In this document: positions 49,683-61,647 of the stretch, one piece after another | Position numbering within the stretch: the stretch's first letter is position 1 | Layout: every line of letters begins with the position of its first letter | Origin: Tragulus kanchil | Taxonomy: Eukaryota > Chordata > Mammalia > Artiodactyla > Tragulidae | Assembly: GCA_022376925.1 (NCBI GenBank) | Contig: JAIOJX010000002.1 | Span: 37,844,501 to 37,908,500 of the forward strand | Reading direction: 5' to 3' | DNA length: 64,000 nt | The notes under the pieces: generated by a model | Databases searched by the model: none | Seen by the model: only the letters and a program-made list of their open reading frames with translations | What the model was told of the DNA's origin: nothing | Translations under genes and position numbers: made by a program

Positions 49683-49890
49683 TAAGAGTTAGTTGCTCAG
49701 TCATGCTGGACTCTTTGCAAACCTATGGACTGTAGCCCACCAGGTTCCTCTGTCCATGGAATTCTCCAGGCAAGAATACTAGAGTGGGTTGTCATTTCCT
49801 TCTTCAGGGGATCTTCCCAACCCATGAATTGAAACCTGGGTCTCCTACATTGCAGGCAGATTCTTTACCATCTGAGCCACCAGAGAAGCT
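49683..49890 (-). mobile_element. Bov-tA SINE, full length
   Basis: GTTGCTCAGTCATGCTGGAC, CATGGAATTCTCCAGGCAAG and CCATCTGAGCCACCAGAGAA, antisense. Confidence 0.9.
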
Positions 49891-51326
49891 GAACGCAGGA
49901 GACAGAGAGAGAGGACGACTTCATGAAGAAGGTCTTATTTAGAAGAGAGGGTATGGACCCCAGTACAGGAGAGGAGGGGTTCAGAAATGGAAGCACAGCT
50001 TATCCATAATAAACAGAAGGAAGCAGGTGACAGGTACAGATGCAGGAGGACTTAGTGATGGAAAAATAAAGCGGTTCTAGAACACTCCTCCATAGATAAC
50101 TCATATGCCTCGCCTTCTCCAAGCGTTCCTCTTCTGTTTCAGTGCTAACACCTGTCTTCTCTTACAATTTGCTTTGTAGCATGTGAGGCTCATTCCTCAT
50201 GCTTTTCTTTGACTCTTCTCTCAAACTCTTGGACTGAAGCTATCCTCATGGGGAGCCACGGTTGGGGCAGGAAATCATAAGTCAAAGGGTCACTGGCTAC
50301 CAGCACCCTCTCCACCTGTCTTTTCCTGTGATACATCCCCCACCCCTCCTCCAGTTACTAGGTTAATATGCTCCTAGCTATAAAAAAGTTAAAAGGACAT
50401 TGTAGAGATTCCCCAGGTCATGTCTCAGATTAGAGGGTGGCCCAGAACACAGAGAAAGTCATAGCCAGGCTCTACTGAGGTTGAAACAAAATGAGCACAT
50501 TACAGAACGCCATCTGTTTAACAGCATATGATAAATTCCAGGATAGACCCATCATCAGGGAACTATTTATAATATGGCCACCTATCCATCCCCCTCCACG
50601 TGTCTACTCATTGGTCTGTCTAATCTTCTTGTTTCTAGAAAAGTTTTGAGCAGAATGCCCCAAGGAAACATCAGGGTGGATTTGTTATTAATGGAATCAT
50701 CTTATGGACAAGATGATCCAACATGACATAAAACACAGAAACATTAATCTGATGGTAATCTTCGTTTTATAAAACTTTGTACAACACAAATAATACATTG
50801 TTTAATATTGACATTTTCCCATATGACCTTCTTTATAAAAATGTTAAAGTTAACCTTTAGTATTTCTTTTTAACCTTTCTCTCCCTTTCTCTCTTGATGT
50901 CAAAAGGAAACAGTAGAGATTGCCCTCATACTCAAACATATATACATTTATATATAAGATATACGTAATATTTAATATGCATACAACATTCAAGAGAGAG
51001 AGGACTGTAAGTCTTACTTCGTATGTTTGGAAATTAAAATACGAGCCAGAAAGCCTCAGTTGTTTCTATTTTCATACTGACCAAGTGTAAAATCATAAGG
51101 ATATTTTTTTCTACTCAGAGAGCAGCTTGACAGCAAAAAAGAATTGTCTTTCTGTAAATTATCCATGCAAGGAAGAAACTAAGCCTCATTCACAAATGCA
51201 GGTGTTAAGCAGCTGACATTAACCAGGAGCACAGTGACCTACGTCAACCAAGGCTATTGGAACAGTCTTTGGGTTGTGACAAAGGAGCAAGGCGATGCTT
51301 CCCCAGGTGCAGGGAGTGGGCTGGAG
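49891..51326 (-). other. XKR4: Intron 2 next to the XKR4 exon
   Basis: Single-copy. AT-rich at 50720-51000 with a T-rich tract near 50870-50900. No second exon; nothing else recognised. Confidence 0.65.
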
Positions 51327-51332
51327 CCTTAC
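51327..51332 (-). other. XKR4: 5' splice donor of XKR4 intron 2
   Basis: The minus strand reads CAAG then GTAAGG, close to the consensus donor. The GT is at 51332-51331. It sets the exon end at 51333 and leaves one base of a split glycine codon in the exon. Confidence 0.88.
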
Positions 51333-51532
51333 CTTGCAAGGCCTGCAGGCTGTGCGTCTGGACGACGATGCAGAGCTGCAGCACAAGCTGGGGGGCGCTC
51401 TCTAGGAAGGTGGCCAGCAGGTGCAGCATGCTCACGTCCGCATACTCGTACACCATCTTCCAGTAGAACCTCCAGCGGTCGTTCTCTGCACTCTGCCGGC
51501 TTCGAATCCCTAGGTATATCGTGTGGAAATAC
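51333..51532 (-). CDS. XKR4: XKR4 internal coding exon (exon 2), XK-related phospholipid scramblase
   Basis: This exon is 200 bp: one base that completes a split arginine codon, 66 full codons, and one base that begins the next codon. The translation starts [14 protein letters not shown] and contains [20 protein letters not shown], then [13 protein letters not shown] and QTHSLQALQ. The [10 protein letters not shown] stretch is typical of XK-related proteins. The whole string matches XKR4 as I know it, apart from two conservative differences from the human residues (Ala for Gly after SRQS; Val for Ile after LQLC). XKR6 and XKR7 differ much more here. The size equals XKR4 exon 2. The acceptor is a pyrimidine-rich tract ending CTAG; the donor is CAAG/GTAAGG. 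There is no stop or frameshift. Known for the family: a multi-pass plasma-membrane protein that scrambles phospholipids and exposes phosphatidylserine after caspase cleavage. The flanking exons lie outside this window. Confidence 0.93.
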
Positions 51533-51569
51533 CTAGAAAGGAAACACAGACGGTAAGAGAGACTGGAGT
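51533..51569 (-). other. XKR4: 3' splice acceptor and polypyrimidine tract of XKR4 intron 1
   Basis: Read on the minus strand, the sequence just before the exon is rich in C and T (CCAGTCTCTCTTACC then TGTTTCCTTTCTAG), ending in AG at 51534-51533. This is a strong acceptor and sets the exon start at 51532. Confidence 0.88.
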
Positions 51570-51944
51570 GATGATTGATCCTGTCTTATCTTCTGCAAAC
51601 CACCATATCTCTGCAAGTAGGCCCAGGAAACCATGGCCATAGTGGCTTATCCCTTAAGGCCCCAGGTTAACCCTTACTCTTAAAGGTTCACTGTGAGGGG
51701 TCACTGCAATTTTCACCCTTATGAAGGCATCCCATTGCCCTGCAATAGGGAAGAGGGAGGTGAAACTCATGGTCAGAAGGGATGTGCTACTTTGAAAATC
51801 TACAAACATGCTTTCTGGTCAGCACCTCCATGTGCTTCACAGTATTCACATGTATCTCCAAGGAAAGAATGTTCATCAGCTTCTAGGATGTATGTGCTTG
51901 TAAGCTCTTCTGATATCATTTTGTAATTAAAAATTGTGTTCATT

Positions 51945-52069
51945 TATTATTTTATGTTTTGGCCAAGCTGTGTGGCATACAGGGTCTTAGTTCCCCAACC
52001 AGGGACCAAACTTGCGCTCCCAGCCATGGAAACACAGAGTCTGAACCACTGGACCACCAGGGTAGTCCT
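51945..52069 (-). mobile_element. Short CHR-type tRNA SINE
   Basis: TTTTGGCCAAGCTGTGTGGC, CAGGGACCAAACTTGCGCTC and CACTGGACCACCAGGGTAGT, antisense. It lies 413 bases upstream of the XKR4 exon in gene direction. Confidence 0.88.
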
Positions 52070-53854
52070 TTCTGATACCTTTTAAAAAGAACTTTTATTG
52101 TGAAAAATTTCAAACCTATACAAAAGAAGGAAAAAAAAAAAAAAAACAGTGTATTGAATCCACTGTAAAATTACCCCACTGCTTGAAGAAAATTTCCTGA
52201 GAATCATCACCAAGGTGGTAATGTAAGTATTTTGTGTTAATTTTTCAAAGGTGTTTGGGAAAGTGAGACAATGAGAAGAAGCTCAGCAAGAAGAAGCCAG
52301 TGCTGCTTCGGCTGAGGGTGAGAGACACCGTCCGTCAACAGGCATCACGCTTTATTCTGACAAACATGTACTTGTTCTTTGACACCCCCCCACACACATA
52401 CACATTATATATACAGATGACATGAATGTGCACAACATTTCAGCATTTTAACAATTCAGATCATGCAAGAATTTCCAACACTGCTCAAGGGAACTACACA
52501 TGCAAAGACACGAAGATGAGGAAAATTCTCTGTGTTCTGATAGGAAGTACACCTGCATGTGGAGCACTCTTGACCTGAAATATGATTTGCACAATCATGT
52601 TACCTTTTCTTAAAATCATCTTCCCTTCTCTCCAGTATGGAAACTGAGAGATGTGGTTTAAAACTGCTAGGCATACAAGTGTCCCCTCCATCCTGACTCT
52701 CCTTCCACCTCTCTCCCCACTCTATCCCTCCAGGTTGTCACCGGGCACCAGATTTGAGGGCCCTGAGTCATACCGCAAACCCAGAATGGCCATCTATTTT
52801 ACATATGGTAATCATGTGTCAGTGCTATCCTCTCAAATCATCCCACTTCCCCTTTCTCCCAATGAGTCCAAAAGTCTTCTTTTTGTCTGTGTCTTCTTTG
52901 CTGCCCTGCCCTTAGGATTATCGGTACTATCTTTCCAGATTCCCATATATATATGTGTTAATATATCTATCAGAAGGGCAAGTCAGAAGACAAGAGGCCC
53001 AGAAGGGAATATTGGAAGACAAGAGGCCAAGTGAGCGTGAGCAGAAATGTGGACCGTGATCATACCTCTTCCCATGTATTCTTCACGTGGTAAGAGAAAG
53101 TTTCTGTAGGTGACCAAACGATGAAAACACACACTTGAATTCCGGCGTCACATTCTCCTCCCTTGGCTGTGCTAGCCCTAGCCTTCTGGCTATAGAGTGA
53201 TCCTCAAGAGAGAACGTTGCATTGGACAGGGATCACCCAATCCCATGCTCCACTGCCACAGGGTGTATGACCAGAGGTTTGACTTTAGAAAGATCTGGTT
53301 TCATAATAATTTACTCTCTCAGGCCAGGAAATTCTATCCATGTTAGCACAGAGCCCCAGTCAGCTCTCAACCAACAGGCAATACCATCTGTTCTAGAGAT
53401 GGAACATCAATGCAGGAAGCAAAGGAAGAGAGGCCATATTTGACTTTGATTCTAACAAATGGGGATAGATGTTGGGTTGGGGGCAAAGAAGCTGGAATGG
53501 CATTCCATTATGTTTGTTAATCAAGCAAACTGCCAAGGGAATTGAAAAATAAATATAAAAGAATAGGTTCATGACTTCTTATCCATAGAAACTCAAAATG
53601 ACATAAAGAAGGACTTGTGTTCCCATGAAAAGTCACGGTGTTCTAGACACAGGGGCAAAGCTGTCAAGTTGACTCTCCTGTGCAGGTGTCTGGGCTTGTT
53701 TGTTTTTAAATAGCTGCCAAGCCAAGAGCTTTGGAGCTACTTCCTGTATTAAACACCTTGAGGCTTCACTTGGGTTTCAAGAAGGGAAGAAGTTTTAAAA
53801 CCGAGAAATATTGTGCAAGGAATTACAGTCCCTTTGATGACAGGTAATGATGCA
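52070..53854 (-). other. XKR4: Intron 1 near the XKR4 exon
   Basis: Single-copy. Contains an A run at 52131-52146 and a C/CA-rich tract at 52385-52403. The 127-residue open frame at 52651-53034 (plus) has no recognisable domain. Confidence 0.6.
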
Positions 53855-54351
53855 GTGGGTTTCTCTGGTGGCTCAGTGGTAAAGAATCTGCTTGTCAATT
53901 CAGGAGATGCAGGTTCAAACCCTGGGCTGGGAAGATCTCCTCAAGGAGGGCATGGCAACCCACTCCAGTATTCTTTTTTTTTTTGGCCACTTCTATTGGT
54001 CTCTCATTTATCTATTTTCATCCGTCTTTGTTCTTTGGCCTGTGTGGGCTTCCCATCGCAATGGCCTCTCTTGCTGCAGAGCACCAGCTCTGGACACATG
54101 CGCTCCAGAGCTCCGGCTTGGTAGCTGGACACATCAGTCCAGCCGCTCCATGGCACGTGGGACCTTCCCAGGCCAGGGATTGAACTGGTGCCCCTTTCAC
54201 TGCAAGGTAGTGCCCTTTCCCACTGGACCACCAGGGAATCCCCCATTCCAATATTCTTGCCTGAGAAATCTCGTGGACAGAGGAGCCTGTTGGGGTACAG
54301 TCCGTGGAGTGGCAAAGAGTTGGACATGACTTAGCAATTGAACAATAACAG
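53855..54351 (+). mobile_element. Bov-tA SINE split by a nested SINE
   Basis: The left part 53855-53978 has the head GGTTTCTCTGGTGGCTCAGT and runs to CCCACTCCAGTATTC. The right part 54242-54351 resumes at CCCATTCCAATATTC and runs to GACATGACTTAGCAATTG. The repeated 15-base stretch is the target-site duplication of the nested element, with two differences. Confidence 0.88.
53977..54241 (-). mobile_element. CHR-type tRNA SINE nested in a Bov-tA SINE
   Basis: Starts with a T run (antisense A tail), then GGCCACTTCTATTGGTCTC, CATCCGTCTTTGTTCTTTGG, and ends CACTGGACCACCAGGGAATC. Inserted between the two halves of the flanking Bov-tA. Confidence 0.9.
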
Positions 54352-54357
54352 CAATTT

Positions 54358-54513
54358 ATTTGGTTGCATTTGTCTTAGTTGCAGGATCTTCAGTTGTTAC
54401 ATGTGAACTCTCAGTTGCAGCATGCACGATCTAGTTTCCTGACCAAGGACTGAACCCAGGTCCCCTGTATTGGGAGCATGGAGTCTTAGCCACTGGACTA
54501 CCAGGGAAGTCCC
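54358..54513 (-). mobile_element. CHR-type tRNA SINE, partial
   Basis: TTAGTTGCAGGATCTTCAGT, GACCAAGGACTGAACCCAGG and CACTGGACTACCAGGGAAGT, antisense, directly after the nested pair. Confidence 0.87.
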
Positions 54514-55621
54514 TGCAAGTTAACTTTTGAATGGTTCTTCACAGCAATCTACTGGGGAGACAGAGTCGAGAAGTTCATGGCTATAAGCTGCCCTCCTAGT
54601 GGGATCCAGATCCTTCATACTGCTTTATAAACACGTGTCTGACCTGGGTGAGAGGAGGATGGCTGATGGTCTGTCCCTGGAAAATGCCCCTTGGCCTCCT
54701 TGAAGACAAAGGCCAAGTAGTTGTGTCCTCTTGGCATCTGGGCCATCATGATTTAACTGGGAAGAATTTTCTCTCCTCTGAGTCTTAGAGCCCCTTAGTT
54801 CCTGAGCCAGGTTTCTTTATCTAAAGGTGGAGAGAACCAGCCTCCCTTGTGGTTGGGTGAACTCTAGACAAGAAGACGTGTCTCCTGTGAGTGGTGGGTT
54901 CATGAGGTATGGGGTGTCACTGCTCACCGAGGCACTGGTATCCTGAGTCCATCTGCAACGCCATCTCTTTGATTTTCATCATTTAAGTGGCTTTATGTCT
55001 TTAGTTTTCATTTTCTTTAGGCATTTTATTCTGGCTGGTGTTCCCATCACACTGGACTTGACCTTTGCCTGATCAAGGGCAGATGAGGAAGTGTTCTGTT
55101 CACGTTCCCTCGAACACTCTGCTGGGAAGCAAGACAATTTCTAGACCTCCTGAGTGTCAAAGGGACCCAGTATGGAGTCCAGGTGAGGACTGGAGGGCTC
55201 ATTAAAGTTCTTCTTAGGATTCTGCTTCACAGAATGAAAAGGCACAGATGACCAAGGAAGTTCATGGGAATGAGAAGGTATTCACACAGCAAGCATTTAC
55301 AGAAAGCCATATTCATGCTTAAAATTTTAGCATAATTACAAAAGAGCATCATTTAAGAAGGAAACAAATTTCAGGTCTTTGTCAGTGAGGGTGAGGTTTA
55401 TTCAATGAGCACGAGAGGGGAATGGCTCAAACACATAGCTCTCATTTCTGCTACGAGGAGATATCACCAATAAAGTCCACTCAGAAATGTCAGCGTGTCC
55501 ACCTGCTCCTCTGAGGTGAACATACTTGGGAAGACGTGTGTCATCTTTGCTGTGTGACCGATTCACTTTCTGATAGGGTTGTTCTTTCTTCCTTGAATGA
55601 CTCCCCCTCATCATGCCTTTT

Positions 55622-55849
55622 TTATTTTTATATTTATTTTCATCCATCTTTATTCTCTGGCCTGTGTGGGCCTCCCATTGCAGTGGCCTCTCCCGTTGCA
55701 GGGCACATGTGCTCCAGAACACTGGCTTGTAATTGAATATACCAGTCCAGCTGTTCTGTGGCACATGGGATCTTCCTGGGCCAGGGATCAAACTGGTGCC
55801 CCTTGCACTGCAAGGTGGACTCTCTACCCACTGGACCACCAGGGAAGCC
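55622..55849 (-). mobile_element. CHR-type tRNA SINE, full length
   Basis: TTTTCATCCATCTTTATTCT, GCCTGTGTGGGCCTCCCATT, CCAGGGATCAAACTGGTGCC and CACTGGACCACCAGGGAAGC, antisense. Confidence 0.9.
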
Positions 55850-56757
55850 TGATAGGGTCGTTCTTATCATTTACTGTCTTGTGGAGCACACTAATGGAAG
55901 ATAGCTTTCCTTACATGACGAAAGGTCACTAGGAATTCTCCAGCTTTATCCACATAATCTCAGTCCTAGCCATGTCTTAATTTGGTAATTTCCTCAGTTC
56001 CTTACAAGAAGACGTGTCTCCTGTGAGTGGTGGGTTCATGAGGTATGGGGTGTCACTGCTCACCGAGGCACTGGTATCCTGAGTCCATCTGCAACGCCAT
56101 CTCTTTGATTTTCATCATTTAAGTGGCTTTATGTCTTTAGTTTTCATTTTCTTTAGGCATTTTATTCTGGCTGGTGTTCCCATCACACTGGACTTGACCT
56201 TTGCCTGATCAAGGGCAGATGAGGAAGTGTTCTGTTCACGTTCCCTCGAACACTCTGCTGGGAAGCAAGACAATTTCTAGACCTCCTGAGTGTCAAAGGG
56301 ACCCAGTATGGAGTCCAGGTGAGGACTGGAGGGCTCATTAAAGTTCTTCTTAGGATTCTGCTTCACAGAATGAAAAGGCACAGATGACCAAGGAAGTTCA
56401 TGGGAATGAGAAGGTATTCACACAGCAAGCATTTACAGAAAGCCATATTCATGCTTAAAATTTTAGCATAATTACAAAAGAGCATCATTTAAGAAGGAAA
56501 CAAATTTCAGGTCTTTGTCAGTGAGGGTGAGGTTTATTCAATGAGCACGAGAGGGGAATGGCTCAAACACATAGCTCTCATTTCTGCTACGAGGAGATAT
56601 CTCCAATAAAGTCCACTCAGAAATGTCAGCGTGTCCACCTGCTCCTCTGAGGTGAACATACTTGGGAAGACGTGTGTCATCTTTGCTGTGTGACCGATTC
56701 ACTTTCTGATAGGGTTGTTCTTTCTTCCTTGAATGACTCCCCCTCATCATGCCTTTT

Positions 56758-56985
56758 TTATTTTTATATTTATTTTCATCCATCTTTATTCTCTGGCCTG
56801 TGTGGGCCTCCCATTGCAGTGGCCTCTCCCGTTGCAGGGCACATGTGCTCCAGAACACTGGCTTGTAATTGAATATACCAGTCCAGCTGTTCTGTGGCAC
56901 ATGGGATCTTCCTGGGCCAGGGATCAAACTGGTGCCCCTTGCACTGCAAGGTGGACTCTCTACCCACTGGACCACCAGGGAAGCC
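56758..56985 (-). mobile_element. CHR-type tRNA SINE (D17 copy)
   Basis: Duplicate of the element at 55622. Confidence 0.9.
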
Positions 56986-57247
56986 TGATAGGGTCGTTCT
57001 TATCATTTACTGTCTTGTGGAGCACACTAATGGAAGATAGCTTTCCTTACATGACGAAAGGTCACTAGGAATTCTCCAGCTTAATCCACATAATCTCAGT
57101 CCTAGCCATGTCTTAATTTGGTAATTTCCTCAGTTCTACTGATGATGTAAACACACAAACACATCTACAGAACTCCCTACCATGCTCCACACATACCCAT
57201 ACATCACCCATACTCTCCACACACTACACAAAATCTAATGACTTTTT

Positions 57248-59437
57248 GAAGATGTAAATTACATTTAAATTCTCAGCTTCTTTTCATCACTATATTCCAG
57301 GTGCAAAGAGCAACCTTGACCAAAGTCACAGACCCTCACATTACCATCTTCAGACCTAAACAAAATATAGCAAAAGTGATAAGCTTGGGAGGAAAATTCC
57401 AAACATCCAGCATCTCAAGCATTCTATGTTTAATTACATGTTTCAAGCATTACATAGTCTGGGTTTAATCTGCAGTCTAATGTGAAGGAGATAATCTTTA
57501 CATTACCTGTGGGGAAATGAGATGTATAGAACATGTTTCAGATGGTTCATATTTATAAAGAATCCTTCAGTCCTTACATACTGTTTGATCAAACGTTAAC
57601 TACTGATATAAATGAATATAGAAATCATTAATAGCTATTAGGATGCTAAGCATATATATTCTACTGCTGCATTTTTTTCCTCTAGCTTATAGCACATTAA
57701 GCAGTTGAGATGTTAACAGCTGTTATTTTTACTACCTGAAAAATGCAGAGTAAAATCTGTGCAGAAGAGCTTTAAAGAAACCACATTAATAAACAGTGAT
57801 TCTACCAACTTGTATTTTCTTGTTGCCTGGTTACATACAAAGCTTTACATGATTATAAATGTATGTATTTGCATTCACAATATATACATGTCATAAAATA
57901 CACACATATGTCTGTCTACCGTATATCTATCTATCTAACACTTATTTATCCCCCTCCTCAACAGTAGTCATTCATAAAGAGCAAAACTGTATGGTTTGCC
58001 ATCTTAAGTATTCTGTATTGAATATGTTAAAACAACAGTCACAACCACAAAACCCTGTTTTACTGCCAGAACATCAAGGTTCCATTGTCTCCATTATGCC
58101 AATAATATACTCATAAAAATGACAATATTCTGTCCTGTATTTCTATGATGGAAAATTGCCTAGTGGAAATTTTTTAAAAATTAGATTCTATTTCCCATTA
58201 ATCATCCCAAAATGGGGGTAGCGGGATGGGGAGGCAGTGCAAAATGTGCATTAGGAGGGAAGGAAGACATTGGATGACCTCACGGTTGAATCAAGCATTA
58301 GGGATGAGAGCCCTAAGAGACCCGTCTGAGACACCCGGGGTTTATGATTTTGAAGATGAAATACATTTAAATTCTCAGCTTCTTTTCATCACTATATTCC
58401 AGGTGCAAAGAGCAACCTTGACCAAAGTCACAGACCCTCACATTACCATCTTCAGACCTAAACAAAATATAGCAAAAGTGATAAGCTTGGGAGGAAAATT
58501 CCAAACATCCAGCATCTCAAGCATTCTATGTTTAATTACATGTTTCAAGCATTACATAGTCTGGGTTTAATCTGCAGTCTAATGTGAAGGAGATAATCTT
58601 TACATTACCTGTGGGGAAATGAGATGTATAGAACATGTTTCAGATGGTTCATATTTATAAAGAATCCTTCAGTCCTTACATACTGTTTGATCAAACGTTA
58701 ACTACTGATATAAATGAATATAGAAATCATTAATAGCTATTAGGATGCTAAGCATATATATTCTACTGCTGCATTTTTTTCCTCTAGCTTATAGCACATT
58801 AAGCAGTTGAGATGTTAACAGCTGTTATTTTTACTACCTGAAAAATGCAGAGTAAAATCTGTGCAGAAGAGCTTTAAAGAAACCACATTAATAAACAGTG
58901 ATTCTACCAACTTGTATTTTCTTGTTGCCTGGTTACATACAAAGCTTTACATGATTATAAATGTATGTATTTGCATTCACAATATATACATGTCATAAAA
59001 TACACACATATGTCTGTCTACCGTATATCTATCTATCTAACACTTATTTATCCCCCTCTTCAACAGTAGTCATTCATAAAGAGCAAAACTGTATGGTTTG
59101 CCATCTTAAGTATTCTGTATTGAATATGTTAAAACAACAGTCACAACCACAAAACCCTGTTTTACTGCCAGAACATCAAGGTTCCATTGTCTCCATTATG
59201 CCAATAATATACTCATAAAAATGACAATATTCTGTCCTGTATTTCTATGATGGAAAATTGCCTAGTGGAAATTTTTTTAAAATTAGATTCTATTTCCCAT
59301 TAATCATCCCAAAATGGGGGTAGCGGGATGGGGAGGCAGTGCAAAATGTGCATTAGGAGGGAAGGAAGACATTGGATGACCTCACGGTTGAATCAAGCAT
59401 TAGGGATGAGAGCCCTAAGAGACCCGTCTGAGACACC
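57248..59437 (+). repeat. Duplication D18 (1.1 kb, two copies)
   Basis: Copy 1 is 57248-58335 and copy 2 is 58352-59437, offset 1104 then 1102. AT-rich unique intron sequence without recognised repeats or genes. Confidence 0.97.
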
Positions 59438-61397
59438 GTCACTCAAGGAGACCCGGGTGAGATGTCACCTGCAGAGCTGCCCCCTCACATGGTCTGTAGT
59501 CACACCTCTGGGGACCACAGCGCCCTGGGGAGGACAATGCCCTGGGGACCACCTCTCACTGGGAGCCACTAGGACCCCAGCGTGCATGTGCACTGTTGTG
59601 CGCCTCGCTAGCTTTTCACCGGACTTGCGATAAGGAAAGAGAGGGAGGATGTCCCCCAAAGGCCTCCAGTGGGACAAGAACCTCGACACCTTTTCCTCAT
59701 TCATCATGGCTTTATTTTCCTCCCACGGCAGCACTGCCCCTCAGACGAACCAGGCTTTGGCTTTCTCTGCATGTATTTGACCCAGGAGCTGTATTTCCAT
59801 CACCTCTTTCTCTTGCTCAGATAATTACAATTAATTTGGGTTCTCATAGGAGACTAGTGTTCTAGTGCTATTAAGATAGTAAGAGCTTCATATCATGGTA
59901 TCGAGCACTCTTCCACAGTATGCACTTACACAATGTAAAACCACACTAGGTTGGCATCTTCTATTTGGTACAAAGGCCATTCATTGGTTTTATTTTTAGT
60001 CTTTGAAAATAAACTTCACCTGTGAGATATAGTTATTTTTGTTTCTTTTAATTTTCATGCATATCTTTCATAATGATACTGATTACATAAACAGGTCCTC
60101 AATGTATTTCCTCAAGCCTGGAGTAGGAAGCAATTGGGCTTTGATCTCCACCAAATAATTTTCCTCATAGTGGGCAGTGCAGCCAGGACCCCTTGGGCTA
60201 CTGGTAGGCTCAGGTGAAACACATGGGAAGTTCAGCTTGAAAGGTGGATTCTTTATTCTGTCTTCACACCTAACCAGACCCTGTTTTACTGCCAGAACAT
60301 CAAGGTTCCATTGTCTCCATTATGCCAATAATATACTCATAAAAATGACAATATTCTGTCCTGTATTTCTATGATGGAAAATTGCCTAGTGGAAATTTTT
60401 TAAAATTAGATTCTATTTCCCATTAATCATCCCAAAATGGGGGTAGCGGGATGGGGAGGCAGTGCAAAATGTGCATTAGGAGGGAAGGAAGACATTGGAT
60501 GACCTCACGGTTGAATCAAGCATTAGGGATGAGAGCCCTAAGAGACCCGTCTGAGACACCGTCACTCAAGGAGACCCGGGTGAGATGTCACCTGCAGAGC
60601 TGCCCCCTCACATGGTCTGTAGTCACACCTCTGGGGACCACAGCGCCCTGGGGAGGACAATGCCCTGGGGACCACCTCTCACTGGGAGCCACTAGGACCC
60701 CAGCGTGCATGTGCACTGTTGTGCGCCTCGCTAGCTTTTCACCGGACTTGCGATAAGGAAAGAGAGGGAGGATGTCCCCCAAAGGCCTCCAGTGGGACAA
60801 GAACCTCGACACCTTTTCCTCATTCATCATGGCTTTATTTTCCTCCCACGGCAGCACTGCCCCTCAGACGAACCAGGCTTTGGCTTTCTCTGCATGTATT
60901 TGACCCAGGAGCTGTATTTCCATCACCTCTTTCTCTTGCTCAGATAATTACAATTAATTTGGGTTCTCATAGGAGACTAGTGTTCTAGTGCTATTAAGAT
61001 AGTAAGAGCTTCATATCATGGTATCGAGCACTCTTCCACAGTATGCACTTACACAATGTAAAACCACACTAGGTTGGCATCTTCTATTTGGTACAAAGGC
61101 CATTCATTGGTTTTATTTTTAGTCTTTGAAAATAAACTTCACCTGTGAGATATAGTTATTTTTGTTTCTTTTAATTTTCATGCATATCTTTCATAATGAT
61201 ACTGATTACATAAACAGGTCCTCAATGTATTTCCTCAAGCCTGGAGTAGGAAGCAATTGGGCTTTGATCTCCACCAAATAATTTTCCTCATAGTGGGCAG
61301 TGCAGCCAGGACCCCTTGGGCTACTGGTAGGCTCAGGTGAAACACATGGGAAGTTACTGAGCTTGAAAGGTGGATTCTTTATTCTGTCTTCACACCT
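59154..61397 (+). repeat. Duplication D19 (1.12 kb, two copies)
   Basis: Copy 1 is 59154-60271 and copy 2 is 60278-61397, offset 1124 to 1126. The first 0.28 kb is also in D18 copy 1 (58051-58335), so it is present three times. No gene recognised. Confidence 0.97.
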
Positions 61398-61647
61398 CAG
61401 AGCACCTGGTACTTAGACCCGAGAGAGAACTATGGGAACATCTCTCCCCCAGTCATCCCCTTCTTTGGAGTCCCCACATACTAATATTCCACAGAAAATC
61501 CATAGTCTAGCATTTTAATGGTATAAAAATGGAGAAGAGTGTCTTGGAGTAAATATAGCAGTGACTACTACTAGACACAATATTGACATGGTGTAACTTA
61601 AATTCCAATTGTCAAAAGATGAAGAGATTACTAGTAGAAATTATTGC

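Larger units (their letters stand above)
1..51332 (-). other. XKR4: XKR4 intron 2 (part)
   Basis: By position downstream of the exon on the minus strand this is intron 2, continuing beyond the left edge. XKR4 is known to have three exons with very long introns, which fits finding only one exon here. It holds interspersed repeats and 16 of the 19 kilobase-scale duplications. No other exon was recognised. Confidence 0.8.
54868..57136 (+). repeat. Duplication D17 (1.13 kb, two copies)
   Basis: Copy 1 is 54868-56000 and copy 2 is 56004-57136, offset 1136. The copies differ mainly by substitutions (for example A/T near 55465/56601 and T/A near 55947/57083), not indels. Each carries one long CHR-type SINE. 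Confidence 0.97.

Noticed and set aside
51234..51536. 100-residue plus-strand open frame over the XKR4 exon
   Set aside because: It is the antisense shadow of the real minus-strand exon.
1689..61397. CRISPR-like or satellite array reading of the regular 1.1-kb spacing
   Set aside because: Only the offset is shared; the repeated units are different sequences, there are no short repeats with spacers, and the genome is mammalian.
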